Below are positions 30,249 to 40,054 of a stretch of DNA of 64,000 nucleotides, one piece after another. The notes beneath the pieces were generated by a model. That model ran no database searches. It was not told where the DNA came from and saw only the letters and a list, made by a program, of their open reading frames with translations. Each line of letters begins with the position of its first letter. Positions within the stretch are counted from its first letter, which is position 1. The DNA is taken from NCBI RefSeq assembly GCF_017349355.1, contig NZ_JAFMPM010000007.1, positions 62,001 to 126,000 of the forward strand, read 5' to 3'. Position numbers and translations under genes: made by a program. Source of the DNA: Thiothrix fructosivorans. Lineage in GTDB: Bacteria; Pseudomonadota; Gammaproteobacteria; Thiotrichales; Thiotrichaceae.

Positions 30249-31493
30249 TCAGATTTTCTTGAAGATCAATGTTCCGTTCGTGCCACCAAAGCCAAACGAG
30301 TTGCTCATCGCAATATTGACGGTGGTTTCACGCGCAATGTTGGGCACGTAGTCCAAATCGCATTCAGGGTCTTGATTGTCCATATTGATGGTCGGCGGCA
30401 AGATCTGGTCACGAATCGCCAGCACACTGAAGACCGCTTCAATACCACCGGCTGCACCTAACAGATGCCCTGTCATGGATTTTGTGGAGCTGACCGCCAC
30501 TTTGTACGCGTGATCACCCAAGGCACGTTTGAGTGCCATTGTTTCGGCTTTATCACCCGCTGGGGTCGATGTGCCGTGCGCATTCACGTAATCGACATCG
30601 ACCACATTCAAGCCAGCATCTTTCATGGCGTTAACCATGCAACGTGCCGCACCTTCGCCACCTTCGGATGGAGTAGTCATGTGGTAAGCATCACTACTCA
30701 TGCCGTAACCGACCAGTTCGCAGTAAATCCGGGCGCCGCGTTTTTTCGCAAATTCGTACTCTTCCAGTACTAATACGCCTGCGCCATCACCGAGCACGAA
30801 ACCGTCACGATCCTTATCCCACGGGCGGCTTGCCGCTTCAGGGTCATCATTGCGGGTAGATAGTGCGCGTGCCGCCGCAAAGCCACCGATGCCCAATGGG
30901 GTTGAACCCATTTCTGCACCACCCGCCACCATGACATCTGCATCACCGTAAGAAATCATGCGGGCTGCATCGCCGATACTGTGTGTCGCGGTTGCACATG
31001 CCGACACGATTGACATATTCGGTCCTTTCAGACCAAACATGATGGATAGGTTGCCAGCCACCATGTTAATAATACTTGCAGGCACAAAGAAGGGGGAAAT
31101 CTTACGTGGCCCGCCATTCATAAACGTCGCATAGTTGCGTTCAATGGTATCCAAACCACCGATACCCGACCCCATCAGTACACCGATGCGTTCTGCATTT
31201 TCTTCGGTGACTTCCAGACCCGCATCACGAATCGCTTCAACGCCTGCGCCGATCCCGTAATGGATAAACTTATCCATTTTTTTCTGGTCTTTCGGCTTGA
31301 TGTAATCATCGGCGTTAAAACCTTTGACGTTACCAGCAATCTGCACACTAAAGGCACTGGCATCGAACAGGTCAGGACTAATACGGTTAATCCCGCTGCG
31401 GCCAGCTTTGATATTGTCCCACGCTGTTTCCAGCTTAGAACCAACAGGTGAAACAATGCCGAGACCTGTTACTACTACACGTCGCTTAGACAA
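30249..31493 (-). CDS. fabF: beta-ketoacyl-ACP synthase II
   Basis: 414 aa. N-terminal [18 protein letters not shown], active-site Cys in [12 protein letters not shown] (about residue 164), and the two catalytic His in [11 protein letters not shown] and [13 protein letters not shown]. Condenses malonyl-ACP with acyl-ACP in fatty acid elongation and, in E. coli, is important for temperature control of cis-vaccenate. Follows acpP with a strong hairpin between them. Confidence 0.96.
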   Translation of the reverse strand: MSKRRVVVTGLGIVSPVGSKLETAWDNIKAGRSGINRISPDLFDASAFSVQIAGNVKGFNADDYIKPKDQKKMDKFIHYGIGAGVEAIRDAGLEVTEENAERIGVLMGSGIGGLDTIERNYATFMNGGPRKISPFFVPASIINMVAGNLSIMFGLKGPNMSIVSACATATHSIGDAARMISYGDADVMVAGGAEMGSTPLGIGGFAAARALSTRNDDPEAASRPWDKDRDGFVLGDGAGVLVLEEYEFAKKRGARIYCELVGYGMSSDAYHMTTPSEGGEGAARCMVNAMKDAGLNVVDVDYVNAHGTSTPAGDKAETMALKRALGDHAYKVAVSSTKSMTGHLLGAAGGIEAVFSVLAIRDQILPPTINMDNQDPECDLDYVPNIARETTVNIAMSNSFGFGGTNGTLIFKKI

Positions 31494-31523
31494 ACTTATG
31501 CCCCTATCTTTAGCTTTTGAAGG

Positions 31524-31556
31524 ATAAGCCGTAGCCTGTAACAGACTACGGCTTAT
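31524..31556 (-). terminator. hairpin between acpP and fabF
   Basis: ATAAGCCGTAG (31524-31534) and CTACGGCTTAT (31546-31556) form a perfect 11-base stem whose loop has a further CTGT/ACAG pairing. It lies just after the acpP stop. Partial termination or a 3'-end stabiliser here would let acpP mRNA exceed that of fabF, as is common for acpP. No T-run follows, so full termination is unlikely. Confidence 0.6.
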
Positions 31557-31565
31557 GTGCAGGAA

Positions 31566-31802
31566 TTAACCCTGTGCTGCTGTGATGTAATCAATCGCCG
31601 CTTGGACGGTAGTGATTTTCTCGGCAGCTTCATCAGGGATTTCAGCACCAAATTCCTCTTCTAGCGCCATAACCAGTTCAACGGTATCCAGAGAATCCGC
31701 GCCGAGGTCGTCAATGAAAGAAGAGGAATTTTTCACTTCAGCCTCATCAACGCCCAGTTGTTCAACAACGATTTTCTTAACGCGTTTTTCTATATCGCTC
31801 AT
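31566..31802 (-). CDS. acpP: acyl carrier protein
   Basis: 78 aa, highly acidic. The phosphopantetheine site is Ser in [20 protein letters not shown]. It carries acyl chains during fatty acid synthesis. N-terminal [18 protein letters not shown] is standard. Confidence 0.98.
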   Translation of the reverse strand: MSDIEKRVKKIVVEQLGVDEAEVKNSSSFIDDLGADSLDTVELVMALEEEFGAEIPDEAAEKITTVQAAIDYITAAQG

Positions 31803-31883
31803 GGTCTTGTATTCCTCGTAAATAAAAAGTGTTTGTTCGCGGTAGACTATTGTATTTAAAACCCGTGCATCATACCAGCAGGT

Positions 31884-32639
31884 TTATGCCATATACATAC
31901 CGCCATTGACATGAATTGTCTCACCGGTGACGTATGCACCCAATGATGATGCTAAAAACAGGACAGCACCCGCGATTTCGCTGGGTTGCCCCAAGCGGCT
32001 AAGCGGTATGTTTTGCAGCAAATGGTTACGCTGTTCTTCAGACAATTCACGCGTCATATCGGTATCAATGAACCCCGGTGCAACCACATTCACGGTAATA
32101 CTACGTGAACCGATTTCGCGAGCTAACGATTTGGAAAAGCCCACCAGACCGGCTTTCGCAGCGGCATAGTTGGTTTGCCCCGGATTTCCCGATGCACCAA
32201 CGACGGATGAAATCGAAATAATACGACCTTTTTTTGCTTTGGTCATGCCACGCAGACAGGCTTTACTCATGCGGTAGACAGAAGTCAAGTTGGTGGTAAT
32301 GATGTCATCCCACTCCTCATCCTTCATGCGCATTAATAAGTTATCGCGGGTAATACCTGCATTATTGACCAATACGCTGACTGTACCAAACTCGCCCGTG
32401 ACGGCTTTGACGACGCTTTCAATCGACTCTTTATCAGCAACATTCAGCACCATACCTTTGCCAGCAATACCTGCTTCAGACAAATAGGCAGTAATCGCAT
32501 CTGCACCTTTGTCACTGGTTGCCGTGCCGATAACGGTTGCACCTGCTTTGCCGAGCATCTCTGCGATGCTACGTCCGATCCCACGGCTTGCGCCAGTCAC
32601 CAGAGCAATTTCGCCCTGCAAATTGATGAGTGAATTCAT
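31884..32639 (-). CDS. fabG: 3-oxoacyl-ACP reductase
   Basis: 251 aa. SDR motifs TGASRGIG (about 16-23), NNAGITRDNLLM, the catalytic Ser in ISISSVVG and YAAAKAG (YxxxK), and the C-terminal GETIHVNGGMYMA typical of FabG. NADPH-dependent reduction of the beta-keto group on ACP. Its start overlaps the fabD stop by one base (TAATG). Confidence 0.96.
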   Translation of the reverse strand: MNSLINLQGEIALVTGASRGIGRSIAEMLGKAGATVIGTATSDKGADAITAYLSEAGIAGKGMVLNVADKESIESVVKAVTGEFGTVSVLVNNAGITRDNLLMRMKDEEWDDIITTNLTSVYRMSKACLRGMTKAKKGRIISISSVVGASGNPGQTNYAAAKAGLVGFSKSLAREIGSRSITVNVVAPGFIDTDMTRELSEEQRNHLLQNIPLSRLGQPSEIAGAVLFLASSLGAYVTGETIHVNGGMYMA

Positions 32640-33586
32640 TATGCTGCCGTCTCCTCACAAAGTTTTAAGGCTTCTTCCAATGTTTTGCTGTCCAAAATGC
32701 AGACTGCGCCGAGCTTGCGATCAATACGCTTATTCAGACCCGTCAACACTTTGCCGGGACCAAACTCAATGGCAGCCGTCACACCGTATGCGTTTTGCAA
32801 ACCTTGGATGGTATCAACCCAACGCACGGGGCGATAGAGTTGTTGCTCCAAAGCGGTGCGTGTCGCATCCACATCAGTACGGGCTGCGGCATCAACGTTA
32901 TGTAGAACCGGCAGTTGCGCGGGGTTAAACGCCGTTGCTGCCAAGCGAATTGCTAGTTTTTCAGCGGCTGGTTTCATCAGCGCACAATGTGACGGCACGC
33001 TAACCGATAACTTGATAGCTTTCTTTGCACCCATTTCGGTTAATACTTGAATGGCGCGATCAATCGCCACAGCACTTCCCGCAATCACGACTTGACCGGG
33101 CGAGTTGAAATTTACCGCTTCCACCACATCGTTTTGCGCTGCTTGCTCGCAACCCGCCACGATTTGTGCATCATCCAGCCCTAAAATAGCCGCCATTGCA
33201 CCCTCACCATCAGCCACAGCGGATTGCATTAAACGGGCGCGTTCGGCAACCAAACTAACCGCATCAGCAAAATCCAGTGCACCGGCTGCCACCAGTGCGG
33301 AATATTCTCCAAGGCTATGCCCTGCGAGTGCTACCGGTTGGCAACCGCCTTGCGCCAACCACACACGCCACACGGCAACACCGGCTGCTAACATGAGTGG
33401 CTGTGTATTTTCAGTGCTATTCAGTGCGACTTCTGTACCTTCTTGCGCCAATTGCCACAAATCACGCCCTAGTACCTCGGAGGCTTCTTGAAACGTATTA
33501 CGCACGTCCGCAAAGTCTGTGCCCAATGCCGACAGCATACCGAGCGACTGTGAACCCTGCCCCGGAAAAATACCCGCGATTGTCAT
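32639..33586 (-). CDS. fabD: malonyl-CoA:ACP transacylase
   Basis: 315 aa. FPGQGSQSLGML at the N-terminus, catalytic Ser in GHSLGEYSALVAAG (about residue 92), and His in VPSHCALM (about 200). Loads malonyl groups on ACP. First gene of the minus-strand run; plsX and fabH, which often precede fabD, are not in this window on this side. Its promoter should lie in 33587-33730, shared with divergent infA. Confidence 0.95.
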   Translation of the reverse strand: MTIAGIFPGQGSQSLGMLSALGTDFADVRNTFQEASEVLGRDLWQLAQEGTEVALNSTENTQPLMLAAGVAVWRVWLAQGGCQPVALAGHSLGEYSALVAAGALDFADAVSLVAERARLMQSAVADGEGAMAAILGLDDAQIVAGCEQAAQNDVVEAVNFNSPGQVVIAGSAVAIDRAIQVLTEMGAKKAIKLSVSVPSHCALMKPAAEKLAIRLAATAFNPAQLPVLHNVDAAARTDVDATRTALEQQLYRPVRWVDTIQGLQNAYGVTAAIEFGPGKVLTGLNKRIDRKLGAVCILDSKTLEEALKLCEETAA

Positions 33587-33675
33587 ATTGTCTGCTACTC
33601 CAGCGAAAAATCGTTCTATCCTAATAAAAAAGGATTGTGATGAAAACCGTCAAATCGAGAAATCCAAAAAAGAAC

Positions 33676-33703
33676 TTGTCATCTGGCGTGTGGCAAGGAT
33701 AAT
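33676..33703 (+). promoter_or_regulatory. candidate infA promoter
   Basis: TTGTCA (33676-33681) and GATAAT (33698-33703), spacer 16 bases, 36 bases before the infA ATG. Visual consensus match only. Confidence 0.5.
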
Positions 33704-33739
33704 ACGCCGTTTAGTATTCCCAAAGTATTGACAGAACCT

Positions 33740-33958
33740 ATGGCAAAAGAAGATTACATTGAAATGGAAGGCATTGTGCAGGAAACCCTGCCTAATACCA
33801 CTTTCCGCGTTGAGTTGGACAATGGTCACGTCGTGAATGCCCACATTTCGGGGCGTATGCGCAAAAACTATATCCGCATCCTGACTGGCGACCGCGTAAC
33901 CGTGCAGCTTACCCCTTACGACTTGACAAAAGGTCGTATCAGCTACCGCAACAAATAA
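33740..33958 (+). CDS. infA: translation initiation factor IF-1
   Basis: 72 aa from ATG 33740 ([19 protein letters not shown]); a TTG four codons earlier is unlikely. Almost the whole chain is the S1-like OB fold of IF-1: [35 protein letters not shown]. Binds the ribosomal A site during initiation. In many gammaproteobacteria infA lies near clpA, as here; the two converge. Confidence 0.97.
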   Translation: MAKEDYIEMEGIVQETLPNTTFRVELDNGHVVNAHISGRMRKNYIRILTGDRVTVQLTPYDLTKGRISYRNK

Positions 33959-33982
33959 CAATGCGCCCTAGGGCGCATTGTT
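33957..33982. terminator. bidirectional terminator between infA and clpA
   Basis: A 26-base perfect inverted repeat centred on CCCTAGGG (AACAATGCGCCCT and its complement), starting within the infA stop codon. Plus-strand T-run (TTGTTTGTG) follows; the minus strand also has TTATTTGTTG after it. Confidence 0.75.
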
Positions 33983-34006
33983 TGTGTCAGTTTCCCCCGA
34001 TCATGC

Positions 34007-36301
34007 TTAGGCTGGTACAGCGGCTTCTAAACCGTGCATTTCGATCACCAGCCCTTCATCATCTGTCGATACTTCCACCCTGCCACCCTGGCTGAGTTCG
34101 CCGAACAAGATGGCGTCTGCCAGTGGTTTCTTGATGTGTTCCTGAATCACCCGTTCCATCGGACGAGCACCCATTAGACGATCGTAACCCTTCTCTGCCA
34201 GCCAGTGACGGGCAGCCTCGTTCACAAGCAACACCACTTTCTTCGGTTCAAGTTGCGCTTCTAACTTGATAATGAACTTATCCACCACGGAAGACACGAC
34301 TCCCGGTGTCAACGTATTGAACTGAATCACCGCATCCAAACGATTACGGAATTCCGGCGAGAACGTGCGATTGACCGCTTCGGTAGAATCCAGCGTGTGA
34401 TCTTGGACGGTAAAGCCTAACTGTTTACGGCTGATATTTTCCGCGCCCGCATTGCTGGTCATGATCAGAATCACGTTGCGGAAGTCGATCTTGCGTCCGT
34501 TAGCATCCGTCAATGTGCCGTGATCCATCACTTGCAGCAGGATATTGAAAATATCAGGATGCGCTTTTTCGATTTCATCCAGCAATAATACCGCGTGTGG
34601 ATGCTTATTCACCGCATCCGTCAGCAAACCGCCTTCATCATAGCCGACATAACCGGGCGGCGCACCGATCAATCGCGATACGGTGTGGCGTTCCATGTAT
34701 TCGGACATATCGAAACGAATCAATTCAATGCCCAAACGTTGCGCCAACTGCTTAGTAACTTCGGTTTTACCCACACCCGTAGGGCCTGAAAACATGAATG
34801 AACCAATCGGTTTGGTATCATCGCGCAAGCCAGAACGTGCCATTTTAATCGCCGCCGTCAATTGCTCGACCGCTTTATCTTGCCCGAAGATCACCATTTT
34901 CAGGTCACGCTCCAGATTACGCAGAGTTTGCATATCGGACGTAGATACGGATTTCGGTGGAATCCGCGCAATTTTGGCAACGATGTCTTCAATGTCGGTG
35001 ACATTGATGGTTTTCTTGCGGGAAGCCGCAGGCTGCATTTGGCGATTTGCGCCCGCTTCGTCAATCACGTCAATCGCTTTATCGGGCAAGTGACGGTCAT
35101 TGATGTATTTTGCCGCCAATTCCGCTGCCGCTTTCAATGCAGGTTGGGTGTAGCGCACGTTGTGGTGTGCTTCAAAGCGCGACTTCAAGCCTTTGAGGAT
35201 TTCAATGGTTTCTTCCACGGAAGGCTCATTCACGTCGATTTTCTGGAAGCGACGTGCCAAAGCGCGGTCTTTCTCGAAAATCGTGTGGTATTCCTGAAAC
35301 GTGGTTGAGCCAATGCACTTGAGGTCGCCATTCGAGAGCACAGGCTTGATCAGGTTAGACGCATCCATCGTGCCGCCCGACGTTGCCCCTGCCCCGATAA
35401 TGGTGTGGATCTCGTCAATGAACAGCACCGCATTGGGTTCACTTTTGATCTGCTTCAATACCGCTTTCAAGCGCTTCTCGAAATCACCACGGTATTTTGT
35501 ACCCGCTAGCAACGCCCCCATGTCGAGTGAATAAATCACTGCACCCGCAAGGATTTCAGGCACTTCACCATCGACAATGCGTTTTGCCAAGCCTTCTGCA
35601 ATCGCGGTTTTACCTACGCCTGCTTCCCCCACCAGTAGCGGATTATTTTTGCGGCGGCGGCACAGCACTTGAATGGTGCGCTCGATCTCCAAATCGCGCC
35701 CAATTAATGGGTCGATTTTGCCTTCCAGCGCCATCTCGTTTAAGTTGCTGGCGTATTTTTCCAACGGCTTGGCGTTTTCACCTGCATCTAATTCGGGATC
35801 AGCTTGATTAGGGGTCGGCTCAACATCGTCCGCCGGTTTATTGCCTTGTGACGATTCGGCTTGGTGGTCTTTGCGAATGCCGTGGGAAATAAAGTTGATG
35901 ATGTCTAAGCGACTAACCCGATGCCGTGACAGGAAATACACTGCGTGAGAATCCGGTTCACCGAAAATGGCAACCAAAATCGCATCCCCCGTGACTTCGC
36001 CTTTTCGCGATGTCTGGGCACTGTAAATGGCACGGTGAATCACCCGTTGAAACCCTAAGGTGGGTTGTACATCGCGTTCCTGATCATGCTCAGGCACTAA
36101 TGGCGTGTTTTCATCGACGAACATTTCCAGTTCACGGCGCAATTGTGGGATGTCCACCGCACACGCACGCAATGCTTCAGCAGCACTAGGGTTATCCAGC
36201 ATAACCAGTAACAAGTGCTCAACGGTAACGAACTCATAACGCCTGCCGCGAGCATCGTTGTACAGGGTATTGATCGAGTATTCTACTTCAGCGCTCAACA
36301 T
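34007..36301 (-). CDS. clpA: ClpA, ATPase subunit of ClpAP protease
   Basis: 764 aa from ATG 36301 ([11 protein letters not shown]), preceded by GGAAGAGG; the longer frame to 36328 overlaps clpS. N-domain (1-145), a D-rich linker, first AAA module with Walker [14 protein letters not shown] and Walker B VLFIDEIH, second AAA module with [10 protein letters not shown] and [10 protein letters not shown], and the C-terminal D2 region [18 protein letters not shown]. Unfolds substrates for ClpP. Gap to clpS of 5 bases indicates coexpression. Confidence 0.96.
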   Translation of the reverse strand: MLSAEVEYSINTLYNDARGRRYEFVTVEHLLLVMLDNPSAAEALRACAVDIPQLRRELEMFVDENTPLVPEHDQERDVQPTLGFQRVIHRAIYSAQTSRKGEVTGDAILVAIFGEPDSHAVYFLSRHRVSRLDIINFISHGIRKDHQAESSQGNKPADDVEPTPNQADPELDAGENAKPLEKYASNLNEMALEGKIDPLIGRDLEIERTIQVLCRRRKNNPLLVGEAGVGKTAIAEGLAKRIVDGEVPEILAGAVIYSLDMGALLAGTKYRGDFEKRLKAVLKQIKSEPNAVLFIDEIHTIIGAGATSGGTMDASNLIKPVLSNGDLKCIGSTTFQEYHTIFEKDRALARRFQKIDVNEPSVEETIEILKGLKSRFEAHHNVRYTQPALKAAAELAAKYINDRHLPDKAIDVIDEAGANRQMQPAASRKKTINVTDIEDIVAKIARIPPKSVSTSDMQTLRNLERDLKMVIFGQDKAVEQLTAAIKMARSGLRDDTKPIGSFMFSGPTGVGKTEVTKQLAQRLGIELIRFDMSEYMERHTVSRLIGAPPGYVGYDEGGLLTDAVNKHPHAVLLLDEIEKAHPDIFNILLQVMDHGTLTDANGRKIDFRNVILIMTSNAGAENISRKQLGFTVQDHTLDSTEAVNRTFSPEFRNRLDAVIQFNTLTPGVVSSVVDKFIIKLEAQLEPKKVVLLVNEAARHWLAEKGYDRLMGARPMERVIQEHIKKPLADAILFGELSQGGRVEVSTDDEGLVIEMHGLEAAVPA

Positions 36302-36306
36302 AAGAC

Positions 36307-36639
36307 TTATGCCTCTTCCATTGTACACAGCAAAGGATGTTGATGTTCCCGCGCAAACCGACTGACTTGCGCCACTTTGGTTTCCGCAATATCACGAGTA
36401 TAGACGCCACAAATACCTTTGCCACGGGTATGAACGTGCAACATGATACGGGTTGCGTTCTCGTGATCCATGTCGAAAAACGTTCGCAGCACTTCCACTA
36501 CAAAGTCCATCGGCGTGAAATCATCGTTTAACAGTATAACTTTAAAGCGCGGTGGCTCCTTCACCTCTGGGCGGGATTCCTGCACCGCTACACCGGAATC
36601 CTGACCACTGCCATGATCTTCTTTGTGCTTCTGCGCCAT
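36307..36639 (-). CDS. clpS: ClpS, ClpA adaptor for N-end-rule substrates
   Basis: 110 aa. The core [23 protein letters not shown] and the C-terminal [13 protein letters not shown] are characteristic. The N-terminal 30 residues form the flexible extension that enters ClpA. It brings N-degron proteins to ClpAP. Directly upstream of clpA. Confidence 0.96.
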   Translation of the reverse strand: MAQKHKEDHGSGQDSGVAVQESRPEVKEPPRFKVILLNDDFTPMDFVVEVLRTFFDMDHENATRIMLHVHTRGKGICGVYTRDIAETKVAQVSRFAREHQHPLLCTMEEA

Positions 36640-36767
36640 TGCTTACTTTACCTTGCCCCAAACTGACGGGTGATGATGCTGATGTTATAAACGGTTTGAC
36701 CGTCTACTGTCACTATTCCTTGTATAAATTGGTACAACTTCGCCAAATACAATAGTCCCAATACAAA

Positions 36768-36793
36768 AACAGGCGACACATAGGTCGCCTGTT
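36768..36793 (-). terminator. Rho-independent terminator of icd
   Basis: AACAGGCGAC/GTCGCCTGTT, a 10-base perfect stem with a 6-base loop, followed on the minus strand by TTTTTG. It lies 24 bases past the icd stop. Confidence 0.85.
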
Positions 36794-36816
36794 GCATCAT
36801 TCGTGAAAAACAGCGC

Positions 36817-38070
36817 TTACATGTGGTCGATAACGTTATCGCCAAACTCAGAACACGCAATTTCTTCCGCGCCATCAATCATGCGTGCAAAGTCAAAGGT
36901 AACACGCTTGGAGGAAATCGCCCCCGCCGTGCCTTTGTTAATCAAATCCGCCGCTTCCAACCAGCCCATGTGACGCAACATCATTTCGGCTGACAGCACC
37001 AAAGAACTGGGGTTAACCTGATCCAAACCTGCAAACTTCGGCGCAGTACCGTGGGTTGCTTCAAACATCGCAATGGTATCGGACAGATTCGCACCCGGTG
37101 CAATCCCAATCCCGCCCACTTGTGCCGCTAACGCATCAGACACGAAGTCGCCGTTCAGGTTCAACGTTGCCACGACAGAATAGTCCTCTGGGCGCAGCAA
37201 AATTTGTTGCAGGAAGTTATCCGCGATCACGTCATTAACCAAAATGGTTTTGCCCGTGTTCGGGTTAGTCATTTTGCACCACGGCCCACCGTCGATTTCT
37301 ACTGCGCCGAATTCTTCTTTTGCCAGCTCGTAACCCCAGTTTTTGAACGCGCCTTCGGTAAATTTCATGATATTGCCCTTGTGTACCAAGGTCACGGAGG
37401 GGCAATCATTGTCGATGGCGTATTGCATGGCTTTGCGCACCAAACGCTTCGTACCGTCACGCGAGACTGGCTTAACACCGATACCTGAGCAATCTGGGAA
37501 GCGAATTTTCGTAACGCCCATTTCCTTCATCAGGAAGTCGATGACTTTTTTGGCTTCAGGCGATTCTGCCGCCCATTCGATGCCCGCGTAAATATCTTCG
37601 GAGTTTTCGCGAAAAATCACCATATTGGTTTTTTCAGGGTGCTTCACAGGGCTAGGCACACCGTCGTAATAACGAATCGGGCGCAAGCACAGGTACAAAT
37701 CCAAATCTTGACGCAATTTCACGTTCAAAGAGCGGATACCGCCTCCGACCGGCGTAGTCAACGGTCCTTTAATAGACACCACAAATTCTTTCACAGCATG
37801 AACGGTTTCATCCGGCAACCACACATCTTCCCCATAGACTTGCGTGGCTTTTTCGCCCGCAAAAATTTCCATCCAAGCGATTTTACGCGCACCACCGTAG
37901 GCTTTTTGCACGGCTGCGTCGACGACTTTGATCATAACGGGGCTAATATCAACACCGATGCCATCCCCTTCGATGTAAGGAATAATCGGGTTGTTCGGCA
38001 CATTCAAGGAATAGTCGGCGTTAGTCGTAATTTTCTCGCCTTGGGCGGGAACGTTGATATGCTGGTACAT
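36817..38070 (-). CDS. icd: NADP-dependent isocitrate dehydrogenase
   Basis: 417 aa from ATG 38070, which has GGAGAG 7 bases upstream; ATG 38085 is not preceded by one. [16 protein letters not shown] at the N-terminus; the substrate Ser lies in [14 protein letters not shown] (the phosphorylation site of E. coli Icd), and [20 protein letters not shown] is standard. Coenzyme-binding residues in [10 protein letters not shown]. Oxidises isocitrate to 2-oxoglutarate in the TCA cycle. Alone on its transcript with a terminator behind. Confidence 0.96.
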   Translation of the reverse strand: MYQHINVPAQGEKITTNADYSLNVPNNPIIPYIEGDGIGVDISPVMIKVVDAAVQKAYGGARKIAWMEIFAGEKATQVYGEDVWLPDETVHAVKEFVVSIKGPLTTPVGGGIRSLNVKLRQDLDLYLCLRPIRYYDGVPSPVKHPEKTNMVIFRENSEDIYAGIEWAAESPEAKKVIDFLMKEMGVTKIRFPDCSGIGVKPVSRDGTKRLVRKAMQYAIDNDCPSVTLVHKGNIMKFTEGAFKNWGYELAKEEFGAVEIDGGPWCKMTNPNTGKTILVNDVIADNFLQQILLRPEDYSVVATLNLNGDFVSDALAAQVGGIGIAPGANLSDTIAMFEATHGTAPKFAGLDQVNPSSLVLSAEMMLRHMGWLEAADLINKGTAGAISSKRVTFDFARMIDGAEEIACSEFGDNVIDHM

Positions 38071-38198
38071 GGGTACTCTCTCCATTTTACTGTTTATCTC
38101 TCAGAGCGCGTTGAGTGGAGTATAAACAATTCCCTGAGGCTTGGCATACACTCCTTAATCATTGAACCCTGACGTCTGCAAGAAGGAGGCCAAAAATC

Positions 38199-40001
38199 AT
38201 GAAAATCGCCACATTCAACCTCTACCAGTTCGCCGCCCACGGGTATTACTGGCATGAACGCACCGACTACAACACCTTCAGCGTGTCTGAATGGGAGCAG
38301 AAGCAGCACTGGATCAGTACCCGCTTGCACCAAATGGATGCGGATGTCGTCGGTTTTCAAGAAGTTTTCAGCATTCCCGAACTGCAACAGCTTTGCCTAG
38401 CGGCTGGCTACCCGCATTTCGTGTGTGTGGACACCTCAGCGTGCCGCGCCACTGATGCAGCGGTGTATTACCAATCAGTGGTCGCTTTAGCATCGCGTTT
38501 CCCCATAGAACGTGTTCACCCCGTGGACATCGCCCCCGCTGTACGGGCTGATTTACCGATTCCCGACAACTTTCGGTTTAGCCGCGCCCCCATTTGTGCC
38601 GATATACGCGTTCCCGACCTTGGGCTGGTGACGGTGTATGTATTACACCTCAAATCCAAACGCCCTGCCACGTTGGATATACGCTATGGTGCAGATGTGG
38701 CATGGTCGCACCGCGTCGCCGATACCCTGCAACATCTGTCGCGTGGCACGATTGCCTCTCTCTTGCAGCGTGGTTTAGAAGCCACCTTGCTCTATCATCA
38801 CATTATCGCCCGTTTGGAACAGGATGCCGCACACCCTATCGTGGTGGTAGGCGATATGAATGACAGCGAAGACTCTATCCCCCTCGCCGCACTTACCATG
38901 CAGGAACGCATCTACAATATTGGCGGTTTAGAACCCGAATACTGGCCCGACGATACTAAAAAGTGGCTATTCGAGTATCGTTTAGCGGACACTTTCCGGC
39001 TTGCTCCCAATATGCGCCAACGCGTGCGCCCTTTTACCCAAATTCACCGAGGCACGGGCGGCATCTTGGATTACATCCTCGTATCTAATGCGCTTAACCC
39101 AAAAAATTGCGACGCAAAAGCCGAAATTTCCCATTACGAAGTCTGGAATCAACACCTCGAAAGCGATGGTGTCGACGACCGTTTGCAATCAGATCATGGG
39201 CAAGTTTGCGTGGAATTACGCCCGTGCGACGCGCAACCCAGTTATGCCAGTCAACTGAATCAACGCCCCGCACACAGCGTACACACAATCGCCGACATTC
39301 GTACTCGCCAAGATTTTGTGGAATATGCCGGGGGCGTGTTTCAGTCCCATTACCACTTTAAACAATGGGATAGCACCGACAAGTGGAAGCATTTCTGGTC
39401 ATTTTTCTTCGATAACGAATACGGTTGGGTAACGTCGATTTATGGCACGATCCCGATCAATGAATTGTATCAAAAACAACACCATAGCATTGAACATGTG
39501 ATTCCGCGTGACTTTCTGGATCGTTATTTAGCCCGTAAGGGTGCGCCCCGCCATGTCCGCAACGGTGCGACCGTCAACCCGTTCAATTTTGCCCCCTCGG
39601 AACGCGGTTTAAACGCCAAACGTTCCAACTTCGCGTTTGATATGGATGACGATCACATCGTGCGACCGTATAACCTTGAATTGCACCCCGACAATTTTGC
39701 TGCCGCCACGGGGTTTGATGCGGATCATGAATGGGTTATTCCCTCCAGTAACCGAGGCGATATTGCCCGTGCTATCCTGTACATGGTGTTGATCTATGAA
39801 ATCGACGAACTGTATGATCGTCACATTGCCACCTTAGTGCATTGGGCAAAGCTTGACAGCCCCAGTGCATGGGAGTTGGCGTATAACCAATGGGTGTATT
39901 CGCGCTTGGGCATCCGAAATCCCTTTATTGATACGCCCGAAAATGCGTTACAATTGCTGAATAATCGCGACCTGCTGGATTCAGTCGAATACCAACAGTA
40001 A
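38199..40001 (+). CDS. two-domain nuclease: EEP (endonuclease/exonuclease/phosphatase) fused to an endonuclease-I-like domain
   Basis: 600 aa with AAGGAGG 9 bases upstream. N-terminal EEP domain: IATFNLYQF at the start, E55 in VVGFQEVF, D219/N221 in VVGDMNDS and SDHGQV near 334. These are the metal and catalytic residues of the DNase I/AP-endonuclease superfamily. C-terminal part: EHVIPRDF (H433) and, further on, NPFNFAPS, NAKRSNFAF and RGDIARAILYMVLIYE follow the order of the endonuclease I (EndA/NucM) His-Me finger family. Both halves look catalytically complete. No signal peptide is seen, although EndA-type enzymes are usually exported. It may act on nucleic acids in scavenging, competition or defence, but nothing nearby settles this. 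Neighbours are icd (divergent) and an RND adaptor. Confidence 0.8.
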   Translation: MKIATFNLYQFAAHGYYWHERTDYNTFSVSEWEQKQHWISTRLHQMDADVVGFQEVFSIPELQQLCLAAGYPHFVCVDTSACRATDAAVYYQSVVALASRFPIERVHPVDIAPAVRADLPIPDNFRFSRAPICADIRVPDLGLVTVYVLHLKSKRPATLDIRYGADVAWSHRVADTLQHLSRGTIASLLQRGLEATLLYHHIIARLEQDAAHPIVVVGDMNDSEDSIPLAALTMQERIYNIGGLEPEYWPDDTKKWLFEYRLADTFRLAPNMRQRVRPFTQIHRGTGGILDYILVSNALNPKNCDAKAEISHYEVWNQHLESDGVDDRLQSDHGQVCVELRPCDAQPSYASQLNQRPAHSVHTIADIRTRQDFVEYAGGVFQSHYHFKQWDSTDKWKHFWSFFFDNEYGWVTSIYGTIPINELYQKQHHSIEHVIPRDFLDRYLARKGAPRHVRNGATVNPFNFAPSERGLNAKRSNFAFDMDDDHIVRPYNLELHPDNFAAATGFDADHEWVIPSSNRGDIARAILYMVLIYEIDELYDRHIATLVHWAKLDSPSAWELAYNQWVYSRLGIRNPFIDTPENALQLLNNRDLLDSVEYQQ

Positions 40002-40054
40002 TATAAGGCTATGCTGCCCTTTGTTGAATTACCCGCTTTGAGGAAAACAATTAC

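Noticed and set aside
36648-36878. Minus-strand frame of 76 codons between clpS and icd
   Set aside because: It runs through the icd terminator and into icd in another frame.
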